Shown piece after piece: positions 43,202-53,503 of a DNA stretch of 64,000 nt (positions are counted from its first letter, which is position 1; each line of letters opens with the position of its first letter). The stretch covers positions 4,898,001-4,962,000 of the forward strand of contig NZ_AP022561.1 in the NCBI RefSeq assembly GCF_010726245.1. The letters are read 5' to 3'. The stretch is from Mycolicibacterium aichiense (GTDB lineage Bacteria > Actinomycetota > Actinomycetes > Mycobacteriales > Mycobacteriaceae). The notes beneath the pieces are model-generated. The model did not search any database and was not told where the DNA came from. It was given only the letters and a program-made list of their open reading frames with translations. A program made the translations under genes and the position numbers.

Positions 43202-44422
43202 ATGGAGTTGCGGTCAGATGTGGTCATCGTCGGGGCCGGCCCGGCCGGCTCGGCGGCGGCCGCCTGGGCCGCCCGCCGTGGCCACGAGGTGCTCGTCGTC
43301 GACGCCGCCGAATTCCCCCGCGACAAGCCCTGCGGCGACGGACTCACCCCACGCGCGGTGCTCGAGTTGCAGCGGCTCGGTCTCGGCGACTGGCTCGACG
43401 GCCACATCCGCCACCATGGCCTGCGGTTGTCCGGGTTCGGCGCCGACGTCGAGGTCCCGTGGCCCGGGCCGTCGTTCCCGTCCGGCGGGTCGGCGGTGCC
43501 GCGCACCGAACTCGACGACCGGATCCGCAAGGTCGCCGAGGATGCCGGCGCGTCCATGTTGCTCGGCGTCAAAGCTGTTGACGTATCCCGCGATTCGCGC
43601 GGCCATGTGGACGCGGTGGTGCTGGCCGACGGGTCACGGGTGTCCTGCCGCTGGGTGATCGTGGCCGACGGCGCGCGTTCCCCATTCGGGCGGGTGCTCG
43701 GCAGGCAGTGGCATCAGGAGACGGTGTACGGGGTGGCGGTGCGCGGATACCTCGCGTCGCCGCGGGCCGGCGAGCCGTGGATCTCGTCGGACCTGGAGCT
43801 GCGGTCTGTCGACGGGCAGGTGCTGCCCGGCTACGGCTGGATCTTCCCGCTGGGCAACGGCGAGGTGAACATCGGCGTCGGCGCCCTGGCCACGGCGAAA
43901 CGGCCCGCCGACGTCGCATTACGGCCCCTGATCAAGCACTACACCGACCTGAAGCGGGCTGCCTGGGGATTCGACGGCCCGCCGCGCGCGGTGTCCTCGG
44001 CCCTGTTGCCGATGGGTGGGGCGGTCTCCGGGGTGGCCGGACCCAACTGGGTGCTGATCGGGGACGCCGCCGCGTGCGTGAACCCGCTCAACGGCGAGGG
44101 CATCGATTACGGGCTGGAAACCGGTCGGCTGGCTGCCGAGATGCTGGGCTCGGGCGACCTGTCACAGGCGTGGCCCGCGATGCTGCAGGCGCACTACGGG
44201 CGCGGGTTCTCGGTGGCCCGGCGGTTGGGGCTGCTGTTGACGCTGCCTCGCTTCCTGCCGCTGACCGGGCCGGTCGCGATGCGCTCGTCGCGGCTGATGG
44301 GCGTCGCGGTGCGGGTGATGGGCAACCTGGTCACCGACGACGACGCCGACCTGGTGGCGCGGGCGTGGCGCGTCGCGGGGATGGGATCGCGAATCCTGGA
44401 CCGGCGCAAGCCGTTCAGCTGA
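43202..44422 (+). CDS. menJ: Menaquinone beta-isoprenyl reductase (geranylgeranyl reductase family)
   Basis: The 406-residue flavoprotein has the FAD motif VIVGAGPAGSAAAAWAARRG at about 8-27, DKPCGDGLTPRAV near 42-54, and GDAAACVNPLNGEGIDYGLETG near 290. These are signatures of the geranylgeranyl reductase family. By position and family it corresponds to Rv0561c, MenJ, which saturates the beta-isoprene unit of menaquinone-9 in the membrane. It is divergent from the prenyl synthase gene. Confidence 0.9.
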   Translation: MELRSDVVIVGAGPAGSAAAAWAARRGHEVLVVDAAEFPRDKPCGDGLTPRAVLELQRLGLGDWLDGHIRHHGLRLSGFGADVEVPWPGPSFPSGGSAVPRTELDDRIRKVAEDAGASMLLGVKAVDVSRDSRGHVDAVVLADGSRVSCRWVIVADGARSPFGRVLGRQWHQETVYGVAVRGYLASPRAGEPWISSDLELRSVDGQVLPGYGWIFPLGNGEVNIGVGALATAKRPADVALRPLIKHYTDLKRAAWGFDGPPRAVSSALLPMGGAVSGVAGPNWVLIGDAAACVNPLNGEGIDYGLETGRLAAEMLGSGDLSQAWPAMLQAHYGRGFSVARRLGLLLTLPRFLPLTGPVAMRSSRLMGVAVRVMGNLVTDDDADLVARAWRVAGMGSRILDRRKPFS

Positions 44423-44427
44423 CCCGT

Positions 44428-44481
44428 TGAGTGAGCGTTGACGCCTCACTCAGCGGCGCATTGTGAAGCGTCAGCGCTCAA
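44428..44481. terminator. Hairpin-forming region after menJ
   Basis: TGAGTGAG (44428-44435) pairs with CTCACTCA (44445-44452). A longer, imperfect alternative pairs TTGAGTGAGCGTTGACGC (44427-44444) with GCGTCAGCGCTCAA (44468-44481). The structure starts six bases after the menJ stop and is a likely terminator. Confidence 0.5.
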
Positions 44482-44573
44482 TGAATGGCGGTGCAGCGAC
44501 CGCCGCCTCGCAGAAATGACAAATTTGACAAAACTTCTTCACATCGCGGCGGTTGCGGCATAAGCTCCGCCGC

Positions 44574-46139
44574 ATGAGTGACTACGACGCGATCATCGTG
44601 GGGGCCGGGCACAACGGCCTGACCGCAGCGGTGGTGCTGCAACGAGCCGGGTTGCGCACGCTCTGCCTGGAGGCCAACACCTACAGCGGCGGCATGTCGG
44701 CCACCGTCGAGCTGATCGACGGCTTCAAATTCGAGATCGCCGGGTCGGTGCGTTTCCCCACCGCGCAGAAGATCAACAGCGAGCTCGGCCTGGACACGTT
44801 GCCGACCATCTCCTCGGAGATCATGTCGGTCAACCTCGGGGAAAACGGCGAGGAAGCAATGGTCTTCCACAGCGACCCGATGGCGATGATGAACCATCTC
44901 AACGAGAAGCACGGCATGGACGCCGTGATGGCCATGGCCAACCTCTACGCCTGGAGCGCCGGCCCCGGTAAGGCCCTCGGCCGCTTCGACGCGCTGGCGC
45001 TGCCGAAGACCATCGACGAGATGTATGCCTGTGCCGCAGACGAAAACGAACGGCGCGCCATCCACGAGATGCTGTTCGGCTCGGCGATGGACGTCGTCGA
45101 CCGGTTCCTGCCCGACAAGGAAAAGCACTCCGTGATCCGCGGCATGCTGGCCTTCCTGGCAGTGAACTCCACCTACCGCGGCCCGTACACCCCAGGCAGC
45201 GCAACATGTTTGGCGTTCGCAATGGCCATGCCGCCGGAGGGCGGCCAGATGACCACCAAACTCAAGGGCGGAATCGGCGTGCTCGCCGAGCATCTGCGGG
45301 ACCTGTTCGTCGACGCCGCCGGGGAGATGCGCTACCGCACCAAGGTCGAACAGATCCTCGTCGAGGACGGCAAGGTCACCGGGGTTCGCCTCAAGGACGG
45401 TGAAGTGATCAGTGCACCGGTCGTGGTGTCCAACCTCGCACCGGAGACCACACTGCTGGATCTTGTTGGCGTCGACCATCTTCCGTCGTCACTGGTGACC
45501 AGGCTCGGCGGCCGCGATCACCGGGCATCCTTCATGCAGATCCACTTCGCCCTGGACGGGCTGCCCCAGTACGCCGCGCCCTACGACTTCCTCAACGAGC
45601 CGGGCATGCAGATGTCGGTGGGCATGTTCGGGTCACCGGAGGAACAACAGCGCCAATGGGAGATGGCCCGGGGCGGCGAAGTACCGGACAACCCCGCGCT
45701 GTCGATCCAGATGCCCACGGTCGGCGACCCCGAGATGGCGCCGGAGGGCAAGCACGCCGCCAGCGTGTACGCCTACGGCTTCCCGATCGAGGCGCCGCGC
45801 GATCAGCACGGCCACCTGAAAACCGTTATGGCCGAACGAGTTGTCGACAAGATCACCCGCTACGCCCCGAACTTCAAGGACATCCTGATCCGCGACATCA
45901 CGTTCGCGCCGTATCACATGAACACCATGTTCGCCGCACCCAACGGCGACTTCTGCCACGGGCTGCTGCAGCCCGAGCTGATGGGGGTCAACCGGCCCGG
46001 ACCCAAGGGGTTCATCGACGAACCGATCCCGATCGAAGGCCTCTACCTGGGCGGTGCGGGCTGTCACGGCGGACCGGGCATCACGTTCATCCCCGGCTAC
46101 AACGCCGGGTATCAGGTACTAGAAGACGCCGGCCGCTGA
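44574..46139 (+). CDS. Phytoene-dehydrogenase-like FAD oxidoreductase (PYROXD2/CrtI-type)
   Basis: The 521-residue protein begins SDYDAIIVGAGHNGLTAAVV, a dinucleotide-binding fold, and continues with EANTYSGGMSATVEL. It ends with YLGGAGCHGGPGITFIPGYNA, the C-terminal FAD motif of carotenoid desaturases and PYROXD2-type enzymes. The substrate is uncertain; a polyisoprenoid or lipid is plausible next to menJ. The ATG at 44574 is chosen because the FAD fold begins directly after it. It replaces the Rv0560c/Rv0559c genes found here in M. tuberculosis. Confidence 0.82.
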   Translation: MSDYDAIIVGAGHNGLTAAVVLQRAGLRTLCLEANTYSGGMSATVELIDGFKFEIAGSVRFPTAQKINSELGLDTLPTISSEIMSVNLGENGEEAMVFHSDPMAMMNHLNEKHGMDAVMAMANLYAWSAGPGKALGRFDALALPKTIDEMYACAADENERRAIHEMLFGSAMDVVDRFLPDKEKHSVIRGMLAFLAVNSTYRGPYTPGSATCLAFAMAMPPEGGQMTTKLKGGIGVLAEHLRDLFVDAAGEMRYRTKVEQILVEDGKVTGVRLKDGEVISAPVVVSNLAPETTLLDLVGVDHLPSSLVTRLGGRDHRASFMQIHFALDGLPQYAAPYDFLNEPGMQMSVGMFGSPEEQQRQWEMARGGEVPDNPALSIQMPTVGDPEMAPEGKHAASVYAYGFPIEAPRDQHGHLKTVMAERVVDKITRYAPNFKDILIRDITFAPYHMNTMFAAPNGDFCHGLLQPELMGVNRPGPKGFIDEPIPIEGLYLGGAGCHGGPGITFIPGYNAGYQVLEDAGR

Positions 46140-46145
46140 AATCCG

Positions 46146-46180
46146 GCGCGATTTCCGGTGTAGAGCACCGGTTATCGCGC
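46146..46180. terminator. Hairpin between convergent genes
   Basis: GCGCGATTTCCGGTG (46146-46160) and CACCGGTTATCGCGC (46166-46180) form a 15-base stem with two central mismatches and a 5-base loop. It lies between stops at 46139 and 46190 and probably terminates both. Confidence 0.65.
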
Positions 46181-46189
46181 CCGATCAGC

Positions 46190-46804
46190 CTAGAGGGCGT
46201 CGGCGAGTTCAACGAGATCGTCCACGACGATGTCCGGCTGCGCGCCGACCGGGATGAGCGCTTGACCTGATCGCCGGACGAACGCGCCGTGACAGCCCGC
46301 GGCGAGTGCGCCGGCGATATCCCAGCCATGGGCGGCCACCAGCCGCACCTCGCTCAGCGGCACGCCGAGGGTGGCGCCGACGTGCTGGTAGGCCTCGGCG
46401 CGCGGCTTGAGCGCACGAACGGTGTCCGCCGACAGAATGGCGTCGAAACGCGAAGCAACGCCATTGAATTCGAGTTGCTCGGTGACCACCGACAGCGGCG
46501 AGTTGGTCAGCGCCACCAGGGTGAAGCCACGCAAACGCGCGAGAGCGGGCGCGACGTCGGGGTGCAGCGGCAGGCGCCGCATACCGGCGGCGACCTCGTC
46601 GGCGCAGTCCAGCCGCAGCATCTCCAGTGCGGCCCGCTGAGCGGTCGGAAAATCCACGTAGCTACCGGTGAGCCCGCCGACAAACGCAATCTGCAGCATC
46701 TGGCTGAACCAGCGCCTACGGGTTTCGGCGCCGCCTACGATCGCGTCGAGCGGACTCAGGTCGAGCAACGTCTCGTTGACGTCAAAGGCAAGCACGGTCA
46801 CCAT
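46190..46804 (-). CDS. HAD-superfamily hydrolase, haloacid dehalogenase type II-like
   Basis: The 204-residue protein has the HAD motif I FDVNETLLDL near 7-16 (nucleophile Asp), motif II TNSP near 99, motif III lysine in ALKPRAEAY near 130, and AAHGWDIAGA near 158, typical of L-2-haloacid dehalogenases. It may cleave a halo- or phospho-acid; the substrate is unknown. It starts six bases after the menG stop on the same strand, so it is probably cotranscribed with menG. Confidence 0.85.
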   Translation of the reverse strand: MVTVLAFDVNETLLDLSPLDAIVGGAETRRRWFSQMLQIAFVGGLTGSYVDFPTAQRAALEMLRLDCADEVAAGMRRLPLHPDVAPALARLRGFTLVALTNSPLSVVTEQLEFNGVASRFDAILSADTVRALKPRAEAYQHVGATLGVPLSEVRLVAAHGWDIAGALAAGCHGAFVRRSGQALIPVGAQPDIVVDDLVELADAL

Positions 46805-46810
46805 GCGGGA

Positions 46811-47500
46811 CTACCCGGGTTTGACCGCAGCATGCAGCGCGACGATCCCGCCGGTCAGATTGCGCCACCGCACATCCGACCAGCCGGCGTCGCGGATCTG
46901 CGTGGCCAGCGCCGCCTGGTCGGGCCAGGCCCGGATGGACTCCGCCAGATAGACGTAGGCGTCCGGGTTGCTCGACACCGCGCGGGCCACCCGCGGCAGC
47001 GCCTGCATCAGGTACTCCTTGTAGACAGTCGAGAACACCGGCACGACGGGTGTGGAGAACTCGCACACCACCAGCCGACCGCCCGGGCGGGTCACCCGCG
47101 CCATCTCCCGCAGCCCCGCCGGATGGTCGACGACATTGCGCAACCCGAAGCTGATCGTCACCGCATCGAACACCGCGTCGCCGAACGGGAGCTTGGTCGC
47201 GTCGGCCGCCACTTTCGGCACCGCCCGCGCGGCACCGGCCCGCAGCATGCCGACCGAGAAGTCCGCGGCCACACACCAGGCGCCGGAGCGGGCCAGCTCG
47301 ACCGTCGACACCGCGGTCCCCGCGGCCAGGTCCAGCACCCGGTCGCCGGGTCCGATACCCAGCGCCGAACGGGTCGCCCGCCGCCAGGCGCGGTCCTGCC
47401 CCAGCGACAGCACGGTGTTGGTGATGTCGTACCGCCGCGCGACGGCGTCGAACATCGACGCCACATCGCGGGGATCCTTGTCCAGCGTCGCCCGGCTCAC
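46811..47500 (-). CDS. menG: Demethylmenaquinone methyltransferase
   Basis: The 229-residue enzyme adds the last methyl group in menaquinone synthesis, using S-adenosylmethionine. It has the family landmarks [19 protein letters not shown] near 6-24, the SAM loop [15 protein letters not shown] near 56-70, and SFGLRNVVD near 125. The last is the UbiE/MenG signature. It corresponds to Rv0558. The gene is followed by the HAD gene after six bases and is divergent from an SDR gene. Confidence 0.94.
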   Translation of the reverse strand: MSRATLDKDPRDVASMFDAVARRYDITNTVLSLGQDRAWRRATRSALGIGPGDRVLDLAAGTAVSTVELARSGAWCVAADFSVGMLRAGAARAVPKVAADATKLPFGDAVFDAVTISFGLRNVVDHPAGLREMARVTRPGGRLVVCEFSTPVVPVFSTVYKEYLMQALPRVARAVSSNPDAYVYLAESIRAWPDQAALATQIRDAGWSDVRWRNLTGGIVALHAAVKPG

Positions 47501-47556
47501 GGTGCCGACGCTACCCGAGCGGGAATGCTGAGCCCGTCGATGCGTTGGCTAGACGC

Positions 47557-48381
47557 ATGAGCGAAAAAGTGTGGTTCATCACCGGGACATCGCGCGGCTT
47601 CGGCCGGGAGTGGGCGATCGCCGCCCTGGACCGTGGCGACAAGGTCGCTGCGACCGCGCGCAACACCGACACCCTGTCCGACCTGGTCGACCAGTACGGC
47701 GACGCCATCCTGCCGATCCAGCTCGACGTCACCGACCGGGATGCCGACTTCGCCGCCGTCGCCAAGGCGCATGACCACTTCGGCCGACTGGACATCGTCG
47801 TCAACAACGCCGGCTACGGGCACTTCGGCTTCATCGAGGAACTCTCCGAGAGCGATGCGCGCGATCAGCTCGAGACCAACGTCTTCGGCGCGCTGTGGAT
47901 CACCCAGGCCGCGCTGCCGTATCTGCGCGCTCAGGGCAGTGGCCACATCATCCAGGTGTCGTCGATCGGCGGCATCACCGCGTTCCCGCTCGTCGGCATC
48001 TACCACGCCTCCAAATGGGCGCTGGAAGGGTTCTCGCAGGCGCTGGCCCAGGAGGTCGCGCCATTCGGCATTCACGTCACACTGATCGAGCCGGGCGGGT
48101 TCGACACCGATTGGTCCGGCTCGTCATCGAGGCGCTCGGCCGAACTGCCGGACTACGCCGAACTGCACCGCCAGGTCGACGAGGCCCGCAAGCAACGGTG
48201 GTCTGCGCCCGGCAACCCGAAGGCGTCGGCGTCGGCCATTCTCAAGGTCGTGGACGCGCCGACTCCCCCGCTGAGAGTGTTCTTCGGGGAGTCCCCGCTG
48301 CAGACCGCGAAGGCCGACTACGAGAGCCGCATCGCGAACTGGGAACAGTGGCAGCCGGTGGCCGTCGAGGCCCAGGGCTGA
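47557..48381 (+). CDS. Short-chain dehydrogenase/reductase
   Basis: The 274-residue oxidoreductase has the cofactor loop TGTSRGFG at about 9-16, NNAGYG near 87, a catalytic Ser in VSSIGG near 136, and YHASK near 149-153. It begins MSEKVWFITGTSRGFGREW, characteristic of the classical SDR group that modifies unknown alcohols or ketones. The ATG at 47557 is preceded by no strong ribosome binding site. It is convergent with a very small gene whose stop is directly adjacent. Confidence 0.88.
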   Translation: MSEKVWFITGTSRGFGREWAIAALDRGDKVAATARNTDTLSDLVDQYGDAILPIQLDVTDRDADFAAVAKAHDHFGRLDIVVNNAGYGHFGFIEELSESDARDQLETNVFGALWITQAALPYLRAQGSGHIIQVSSIGGITAFPLVGIYHASKWALEGFSQALAQEVAPFGIHVTLIEPGGFDTDWSGSSSRRSAELPDYAELHRQVDEARKQRWSAPGNPKASASAILKVVDAPTPPLRVFFGESPLQTAKADYESRIANWEQWQPVAVEAQG

Positions 48382-48546
48382 TCAGATCGCGCGCGCGTCG
48401 ACTCTCGGCAGTTGACGCGCACGACTGGCCATCCGTTCGCTGAGGTGGATCAGCCGATCCTCGTGCCCAGCGGGCATGGTGTAAGCCAACTTACGGAGTT
48501 CGAGTGCGAAGTCGGTGAGATCTTGGCGATACGACGCGTCGTTCAT
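48382..48546 (-). CDS. Small hypothetical protein, 54 residues
   Basis: The reading frame from the ATG at 48546 gives a charged, probably helical protein (MNDASYRQDLTDFALELRKL and onwards, ending VDARAI). GGGGG lies about 5-9 bases before the ATG. Its stop touches the stop of the SDR gene. No family is recognised; its composition and ribosome binding site make it more likely than not to be real. Confidence 0.45.
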   Translation of the reverse strand: MNDASYRQDLTDFALELRKLAYTMPAGHEDRLIHLSERMASRARQLPRVDARAI

Positions 48547-48689
48547 TCGGACGCCCCCAGGTCTTGAAGAGGTGGTCTTGTCACTGGCATTCAGCATTCC
48601 CCCGTTTGCGTTCAAGTGTGCGCCCACGCACATGCCCTGGAAAGGTTTATCAGGAACAATTAAGGAAAGTCATTGGCGTGGCACCAGAC

Positions 48690-49820
48690 TCAGGCCGCGC
48701 GGCGCCGTCGGCTTGTGAGCCGCACCGCTTCGTAGTGGCCCAGCAACTCGTCGCAGATCGCCGGCCACGTCCGGCCGAGGACACTGCGGCGCGCGGCAAG
48801 CGAGTAGCGCGCTCTCTCGTCGAGCAGGTGATCGACCGATTGCGACAGGCGCGCTTCGAATTCCGCGACCGTCAATAAAAGTCCGGTTCGGTACGGCGCC
48901 ACCAAATCCCGGGGACCACCGGCATTCGGAGCGATGACCGGCAAACCCGATGCCATCGCCTCCTGCACGGCCTGGCAGAACGTCTCGTGCTCGCCGGGGT
49001 GGACGAAGACGTCCATGCTCGCGTACGCGGTGGCGAGCTGCTCGCCGTACAGCGCCCCGGTGAACACCGCCGACGGCATCATCGCCTGGAGCTTCTCGCG
49101 GTCGACACCGTCGCCGACGACCACCAGCTGCAGGTCGTCGCGGCGGGCGAGCACGGCGAGCCGCTCCACATGCTTCTCCGGTGCGAGGCGGCCGACGAAG
49201 CCGACGATCGGCTTGCCCGCCGGTGACCAGCGCGCCCGCAGCTCGTTACTCCGCGCCGACGGCGCGAAGCCGGTCACGTCGACACCTCGGGCCCACTGGA
49301 AGACCCGCGGAATGCCGTGGGTGGCAAGGTCTTCCATCGCCGCGGTGGACGGCGCCAAGGTCCGGTCCACCCGTGAATGCAGATGCCGGTTCCACGCCCA
49401 GGCCGCACGTGACGCGACACCGATCCCGTAGCTCTGGGCGAATCCGGCGATATCGGTCTGGTACACCGCCACCGTCGGCACGCCGAGATACCGGGCGGCC
49501 TGCACCCCGCCATACCCGAGCAGCGCGGGCGAGGCCAGATGCACCACGTGCGGATCGAAACCGCGCAGCACGCCGACCATGCGTGGGCGCGGCACACCCA
49601 GCGGCAGTGACGTCACTTTGGGGAACATCCGCGACGGCACCCGGTGCACCCGGATCCCGTCGTGGATCCGGTCAGCTGCCGGTTCACCACGGGGGGTGTC
49701 CGGGGCGATCACGAGTGCTTCATGGCCGGTGCGGCGGAGATGCTCGAGCACCCGCAACACCGAGTTGCTCACTCCGTTGACGTTGGGCAGGAAGGACTCG
49801 GCGACAATGGCAACGCGCAC
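48690..49820 (-). CDS. mgtA: GDP-mannose-dependent alpha-mannosyltransferase MgtA
   Basis: The 376-residue GT4-family transferase corresponds to Rv0557. Typical segments are [20 protein letters not shown] at the N-terminus, [19 protein letters not shown] near 200, and [19 protein letters not shown] near 285 with the GT4 E-x7-E. In mycobacteria MgtA mannosylates a glucuronosyl diacylglycerol at the membrane to make an anchor for lipomannan-like glycans. The GTG at 49820 is chosen because the family starts with this VRVAIVAES region; longer starts add unrelated residues. Confidence 0.9.
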   Translation of the reverse strand: MRVAIVAESFLPNVNGVSNSVLRVLEHLRRTGHEALVIAPDTPRGEPAADRIHDGIRVHRVPSRMFPKVTSLPLGVPRPRMVGVLRGFDPHVVHLASPALLGYGGVQAARYLGVPTVAVYQTDIAGFAQSYGIGVASRAAWAWNRHLHSRVDRTLAPSTAAMEDLATHGIPRVFQWARGVDVTGFAPSARSNELRARWSPAGKPIVGFVGRLAPEKHVERLAVLARRDDLQLVVVGDGVDREKLQAMMPSAVFTGALYGEQLATAYASMDVFVHPGEHETFCQAVQEAMASGLPVIAPNAGGPRDLVAPYRTGLLLTVAEFEARLSQSVDHLLDERARYSLAARRSVLGRTWPAICDELLGHYEAVRLTSRRRRAA

Positions 49821-49830
49821 GATTAGACAG

Positions 49831-49848
49831 TGACAGCGCCGCCTGTCA
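49831..49848. promoter_or_regulatory. Inverted repeat upstream of mgtA
   Basis: TGACAG and CTGTCA flank a 6-base GC spacer in the divergent region between mgtA and the thioredoxin-fold lipoprotein gene, 11 bases from the mgtA start. It could be a small operator or part of the mgtA leader. Confidence 0.25.
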
Positions 49849-49909
49849 GCGAGGTTGCGCCCAGGCATACACGACACGAAAAACAGGTGCGACGCGGTAC
49901 CGTGCGAGC

Positions 49910-50572
49910 ATGCGGTTCTGGTCTGTGCTCGTGATGGCGCTGGTCATGCTGGCCACCGGTTGCAGCAGGGAAATTGTCGGTGTGGCACAGGTGGATCCGC
50001 GCGGGCCGGGAACGGCACTGAGCAAGGACGGCTACGGCATCGTGGCCGGTGACCCGAACGCGCGGGTCCACATCGAGTTGTACACCGAACCGCAATGCAG
50101 CCACTGCGCGGATCTGCAGAAGGATTTCGGTGACGAACTGGCCCGCTACATCGACCTCGGCCAGCTCGCCGTCACCTACCGTCCGCTGACATTTCTCGAT
50201 GACAAGCCCGGCGGCTACTCCGACCGGGTGAGCAACGCGATGTTCCTCGCGCCTGGCCCGGACACGTCAGGCAAGGCGTTCCAGAGGTTCGTGCAAGATC
50301 TTTGGAGCCACCAGGATTCGCACGGCAAGGGACCCAGCGACACTCAGATCGCCGACATGGCTCGCGAAAGTGGAATTCCCGCCCCGGCCGTCGACGCGAT
50401 GCGGGCAGGCAAGCCCGCGTTGGACGTCCAGGATATGGCGGACACCAACTTCGAATACCTCTATGAGATCGACGCCATCAACACCGGTACCCCAACGGTG
50501 TTCGACCTCAACACCAACGAGAAGATCGACATCTACGACAACAACTGGTTGTCCAAGCTGATGTCCACCTGA
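49910..50572 (+). CDS. DsbA/thioredoxin-fold lipoprotein
   Basis: The 220-residue protein has a lipoprotein signal ending in the lipobox LATGC (Cys near 18). A thioredoxin-fold domain follows, with the redox motif CSHC near 63-66 in [10 protein letters not shown] and the cis-Pro segment TGTPTVFDL near 196. It should be anchored to the outer face of the membrane and help form or isomerise disulfides in exported proteins. A TACCGT hexamer lies about 10 bases before the ATG. The last 40 bases overlap the convergent end of the next gene. Confidence 0.83.
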   Translation: MRFWSVLVMALVMLATGCSREIVGVAQVDPRGPGTALSKDGYGIVAGDPNARVHIELYTEPQCSHCADLQKDFGDELARYIDLGQLAVTYRPLTFLDDKPGGYSDRVSNAMFLAPGPDTSGKAFQRFVQDLWSHQDSHGKGPSDTQIADMARESGIPAPAVDAMRAGKPALDVQDMADTNFEYLYEIDAINTGTPTVFDLNTNEKIDIYDNNWLSKLMST

Positions 50573-51057
50573 TTCACCCGGCGTTCCAGCAGGACCAGGC
50601 CCGTCAACACCAGTCCACCGATCAGCCACGCCACCACCGCTATCGAGCCGGCCGGGATGATCGCGAGTGCAGCCGTACGGTGTTGCACGCGAACGAGATC
50701 CGGGTTGTTGCGGTCGTACTCGACGTAGATGCGCATGCCCTCGGCCAGCTCGGAGGGATAGAGCACCCCAAGCTCGGGACGGTAGGTGACGCGGTCCGGG
50801 GTGACGAACTCGATCGTCGAGCGGCGCGGACCGGCCGAGAGGACCTCTGCCTGCGCCACACCCATGTTGTGTTCGATCTGCCGGTCGTTGCGCCACGCAC
50901 CGGCCACCAACAGCACCGATTGCAGGGTGACCAGGCCGATCAGGATCCACACCGCACACTTGCTCCAGCGCAACAGCTTTCGCTGTGTGGTGTCGGTGAC
51001 ATCTGGATCGCGCCGTGGCAGGGCCAATGTCACCCACGCCGAAAGGCTGCGGATCAC
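50533..51057 (-). CDS. Membrane protein, Rv0556-like (DUF3592-type)
   Basis: The 174-residue protein has membrane segments at about 33-53 and 135-160 around an extracytoplasmic domain of about 80 residues ([20 protein letters not shown] region), an arrangement seen in DUF3592 proteins. The GTG at 51057 overlaps the menD stop by four bases (GTGA), which fixes the start and implies coupling. Position agrees with Rv0556. The 3' end overlaps the convergent lipoprotein gene by 40 bases. Confidence 0.8.
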   Translation of the reverse strand: MIRSLSAWVTLALPRRDPDVTDTTQRKLLRWSKCAVWILIGLVTLQSVLLVAGAWRNDRQIEHNMGVAQAEVLSAGPRRSTIEFVTPDRVTYRPELGVLYPSELAEGMRIYVEYDRNNPDLVRVQHRTAALAIIPAGSIAVVAWLIGGLVLTGLVLLERRVNQVDISLDNQLLS

Positions 51058-52679
51058 AGCGCCGACCGGATCGCGGCGTGCAGCTGCCGCAACGAGGATC
51101 GGTCGGCTTTGACCTCGAGGACCCGCATGCCCTCGAAGGGTTCGGCGAGCGCGCCGCCGAGTTGGTCGACCTCGATCTGGCGGGCGTCGATGTGATAGGC
51201 CCGGCACAGCGCACCGACGTCGACGTCGTGCGGGGTGCCGAAGATCCGCGCCGACACGTCGGAGAACCGGGGGTCGCCCTGCTCGAGCAGCTCGAAGATG
51301 CCGCCGCCGTTGTCGTTGGAGACCACGATCGTCAGATTCTTCGGCGTCGGCTCGGTCGGCCCGATCAGCAACCCCGAGCTGTCGTGCACGAATGTCATGT
51401 CGCCGATCAGACCGATGGTCCGGCCCGTATGCGCCAACGCCGCGCCGATGATCGTCGACACCGTGCCGTCGATCCCGGCCACTCCCCGGTTGGAGCGCAC
51501 CTTGATGCCCTCGGTGTTCAGTCCGACCAGCGCCGCGTCACGAACCGGATTGGACGCGCCCAGCACCAGCTGGTCCCCCGGACGCACCGCGGCGGCCACC
51601 GCGGCCGCGACGTGCAGCCCGGTGGTCAGCGGGTGGGCGGCCAACTGCCGGCGCACCGCCGCGATGGTGTGCGCGTTGACCTCGGCGCAGCGCGCCAACC
51701 ACGCCGGGTCGGGCGTGCCGCTGGTCTCGGCGCGGGTGCCGGTGGCCGCCGAGTTGCCCGACACGTCGGGCCAGCGGGGACCCGTGGTCAGGGCGAACAC
51801 CGGCACCGACGGGTCGGCCAGCAGCGTCGACACCGGCCGGTGCAGCGTCGGGCGGCCCAGCATGATCACCTGGCGGGGCCGCAGCAGCGGCAGCGCCAGC
51901 GGATGCAGCGGGTTGGCGGCGTGCGGGGCCGTCGGCTCGGCGACCGTCGGCAGCGCGGCCAGGTTCGGGTGGACACCGGCGCCGTGCCCGGCGATCACCA
52001 CGGTGTCGGGGGTGAGATCGATGTCCAGCGGCTGGTCGAACACCACCGCCGGGCTGTACGTCCACGGCTTGCCGTCCGGCCTGCCGGGCGGGATCGCCGC
52101 CGAACCCGAGTCAGCATCCGGCACCAGGGGCTCGCGCAGCGGGATGTCGAACTGGACCGGGCCGGCGTTAGCCGAGCGCGCGCCAGTGGCCGCCGCCAGC
52201 ACCCGGCAGGTGGCCGAGCGCCACTGCGCGTTCAGTGAGTCCAGTTTGTCCGCGGAATCCTCGGCTAGGCCCAGGCTGATCGCGGCGCGGACCTGGGTGC
52301 CGAAGTAGCCGAGCTGCTCGAAGGTCTGGTTGGCGCCGGTGCCCAACAGCTCGTAGGGCCGGTTGGCCGACAGCACGATCAGCGGCACCCGGGCGTAGTT
52401 GGCCTCGACGACGGCGGGGCCCATGTTGGCCACCGCGGTGCCCGAGGTCATCGCCACGCAGACCGGGGCCCGCTTGGCCACGGCCAGCCCGATCGCCAGG
52501 AAGCCGGCGGTGCGCTCGTCGATGCGGACGTGCAGCCGAAGCCGGCCGGCCCGGTCGGCATCGGAGAGTGCGAAGGCCAGCGGGGCGTTACGCGAACCCG
52601 GGCAGAGCACGACGTCGAGGACGCCGCCGCGGATCAATTCGTCGACGACGACGCGGGCCTGAGCCGTCGATGGGTTCAT
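51054..52679 (-). CDS. menD: SEPHCHC synthase, menaquinone biosynthesis
   Basis: The 541-residue thiamine-diphosphate enzyme joins isochorismate and 2-oxoglutarate in the first committed step of menaquinone synthesis. The N-terminal [14 protein letters not shown] near 25-38, the glutamate-bearing [14 protein letters not shown] region near 52-65, and [16 protein letters not shown] near 457 (thiamine-binding) are characteristic of MenD. It follows bpoC by 35 bases and is coupled to the Rv0556-like gene. Corresponds to Rv0555. Confidence 0.95.
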   Translation of the reverse strand: MNPSTAQARVVVDELIRGGVLDVVLCPGSRNAPLAFALSDADRAGRLRLHVRIDERTAGFLAIGLAVAKRAPVCVAMTSGTAVANMGPAVVEANYARVPLIVLSANRPYELLGTGANQTFEQLGYFGTQVRAAISLGLAEDSADKLDSLNAQWRSATCRVLAAATGARSANAGPVQFDIPLREPLVPDADSGSAAIPPGRPDGKPWTYSPAVVFDQPLDIDLTPDTVVIAGHGAGVHPNLAALPTVAEPTAPHAANPLHPLALPLLRPRQVIMLGRPTLHRPVSTLLADPSVPVFALTTGPRWPDVSGNSAATGTRAETSGTPDPAWLARCAEVNAHTIAAVRRQLAAHPLTTGLHVAAAVAAAVRPGDQLVLGASNPVRDAALVGLNTEGIKVRSNRGVAGIDGTVSTIIGAALAHTGRTIGLIGDMTFVHDSSGLLIGPTEPTPKNLTIVVSNDNGGGIFELLEQGDPRFSDVSARIFGTPHDVDVGALCRAYHIDARQIEVDQLGGALAEPFEGMRVLEVKADRSSLRQLHAAIRSAL

Positions 52680-52714
52680 TACTACAGCGTGTCACACGTC
52701 GATCGGGCTCGACA

Positions 52715-53503
52715 TCAGACAAGAGTGCCTGCGAAAAAGTCCAGCATCGCGTTGTTCACGGTGTCCGGCCGCTCCAGGAATCCGAGGTGGCCGGTATGCC
52801 CGATCTGCACGTATCGGCCGTTTGGGATGGCGTCGGCGACCTCGCGACCCAGCGCCGCCGGGGTCAGCAGGTCGTCGGCGAACCCGATCACCAGCACCTC
52901 ATTGGTAATCGAACGGTAAGCGGCCAGCCGGTTGTCCTTCGGGTAGACCTCGAGCTGGGCCCGCAGGCCAGGGGTGCGCTTGATCGGGAAGGCGGTGAAC
53001 ATCTCCACCCAGTCGCCGATCGCCTTCTCGTCATTGATGGTCTTGGGTGAGAAGTTCTCCAGCACACGCACTTTCGCCGCATAGGCGGGCGGCAGCTGGA
53101 TGCCGGCCTTGGTGAGTTCGACGTCGGCGGCCCGGAACGACTTGCGGGTCCGGTCCAGACGGCCGCGGGTGCCCATCAGCACAGCCTGGGTGACCAGCTC
53201 CGGGCGGGTCAGCATCAGTTCCTGGGCGATGTAGGCGCCCATCGAGATCGCCACGATCCGGGTGGGTCCGCCGATCACGTCCTCGATGAGGGCGGCGGTG
53301 TCGGCGATCATCTGCTCCGGCGTGAAATCGCCGGCTTCCTCGGTGGCCCCGATTCCCCGGTTGTCGAACGTGACGCACCGATAACCCGCCGCCAGGAAGC
53401 GCGGAATCTGGTGGATGTGCCAGGTTCGGCCGGCGCCGCCGGTGCCGGCGATGAACAGCACCGGATCGCCGGAGCCGTTGTCCTCGTAGGCCAGGTTGAT
53501 CAC
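52715..53503 (-). CDS. bpoC: Alpha/beta hydrolase BpoC
   Basis: The 262-residue hydrolase has the nucleophile motif ISMGAYIAQEL near 92, an acid in VIGFADDLLTP near 208, and the catalytic His in GHTGHLGFLERP near 240. It matches Rv0554 (BpoC, 262 residues), named as a peroxidase but structurally a hydrolase, possibly a MenH-like step. The GTG at 53503 overlaps the stop of the DJ-1 gene (GTGA), which fixes the start. In M. tuberculosis the gene upstream is menC; here it is the DJ-1 gene. Confidence 0.9.
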   Translation of the reverse strand: MINLAYEDNGSGDPVLFIAGTGGAGRTWHIHQIPRFLAAGYRCVTFDNRGIGATEEAGDFTPEQMIADTAALIEDVIGGPTRIVAISMGAYIAQELMLTRPELVTQAVLMGTRGRLDRTRKSFRAADVELTKAGIQLPPAYAAKVRVLENFSPKTINDEKAIGDWVEMFTAFPIKRTPGLRAQLEVYPKDNRLAAYRSITNEVLVIGFADDLLTPAALGREVADAIPNGRYVQIGHTGHLGFLERPDTVNNAMLDFFAGTLV

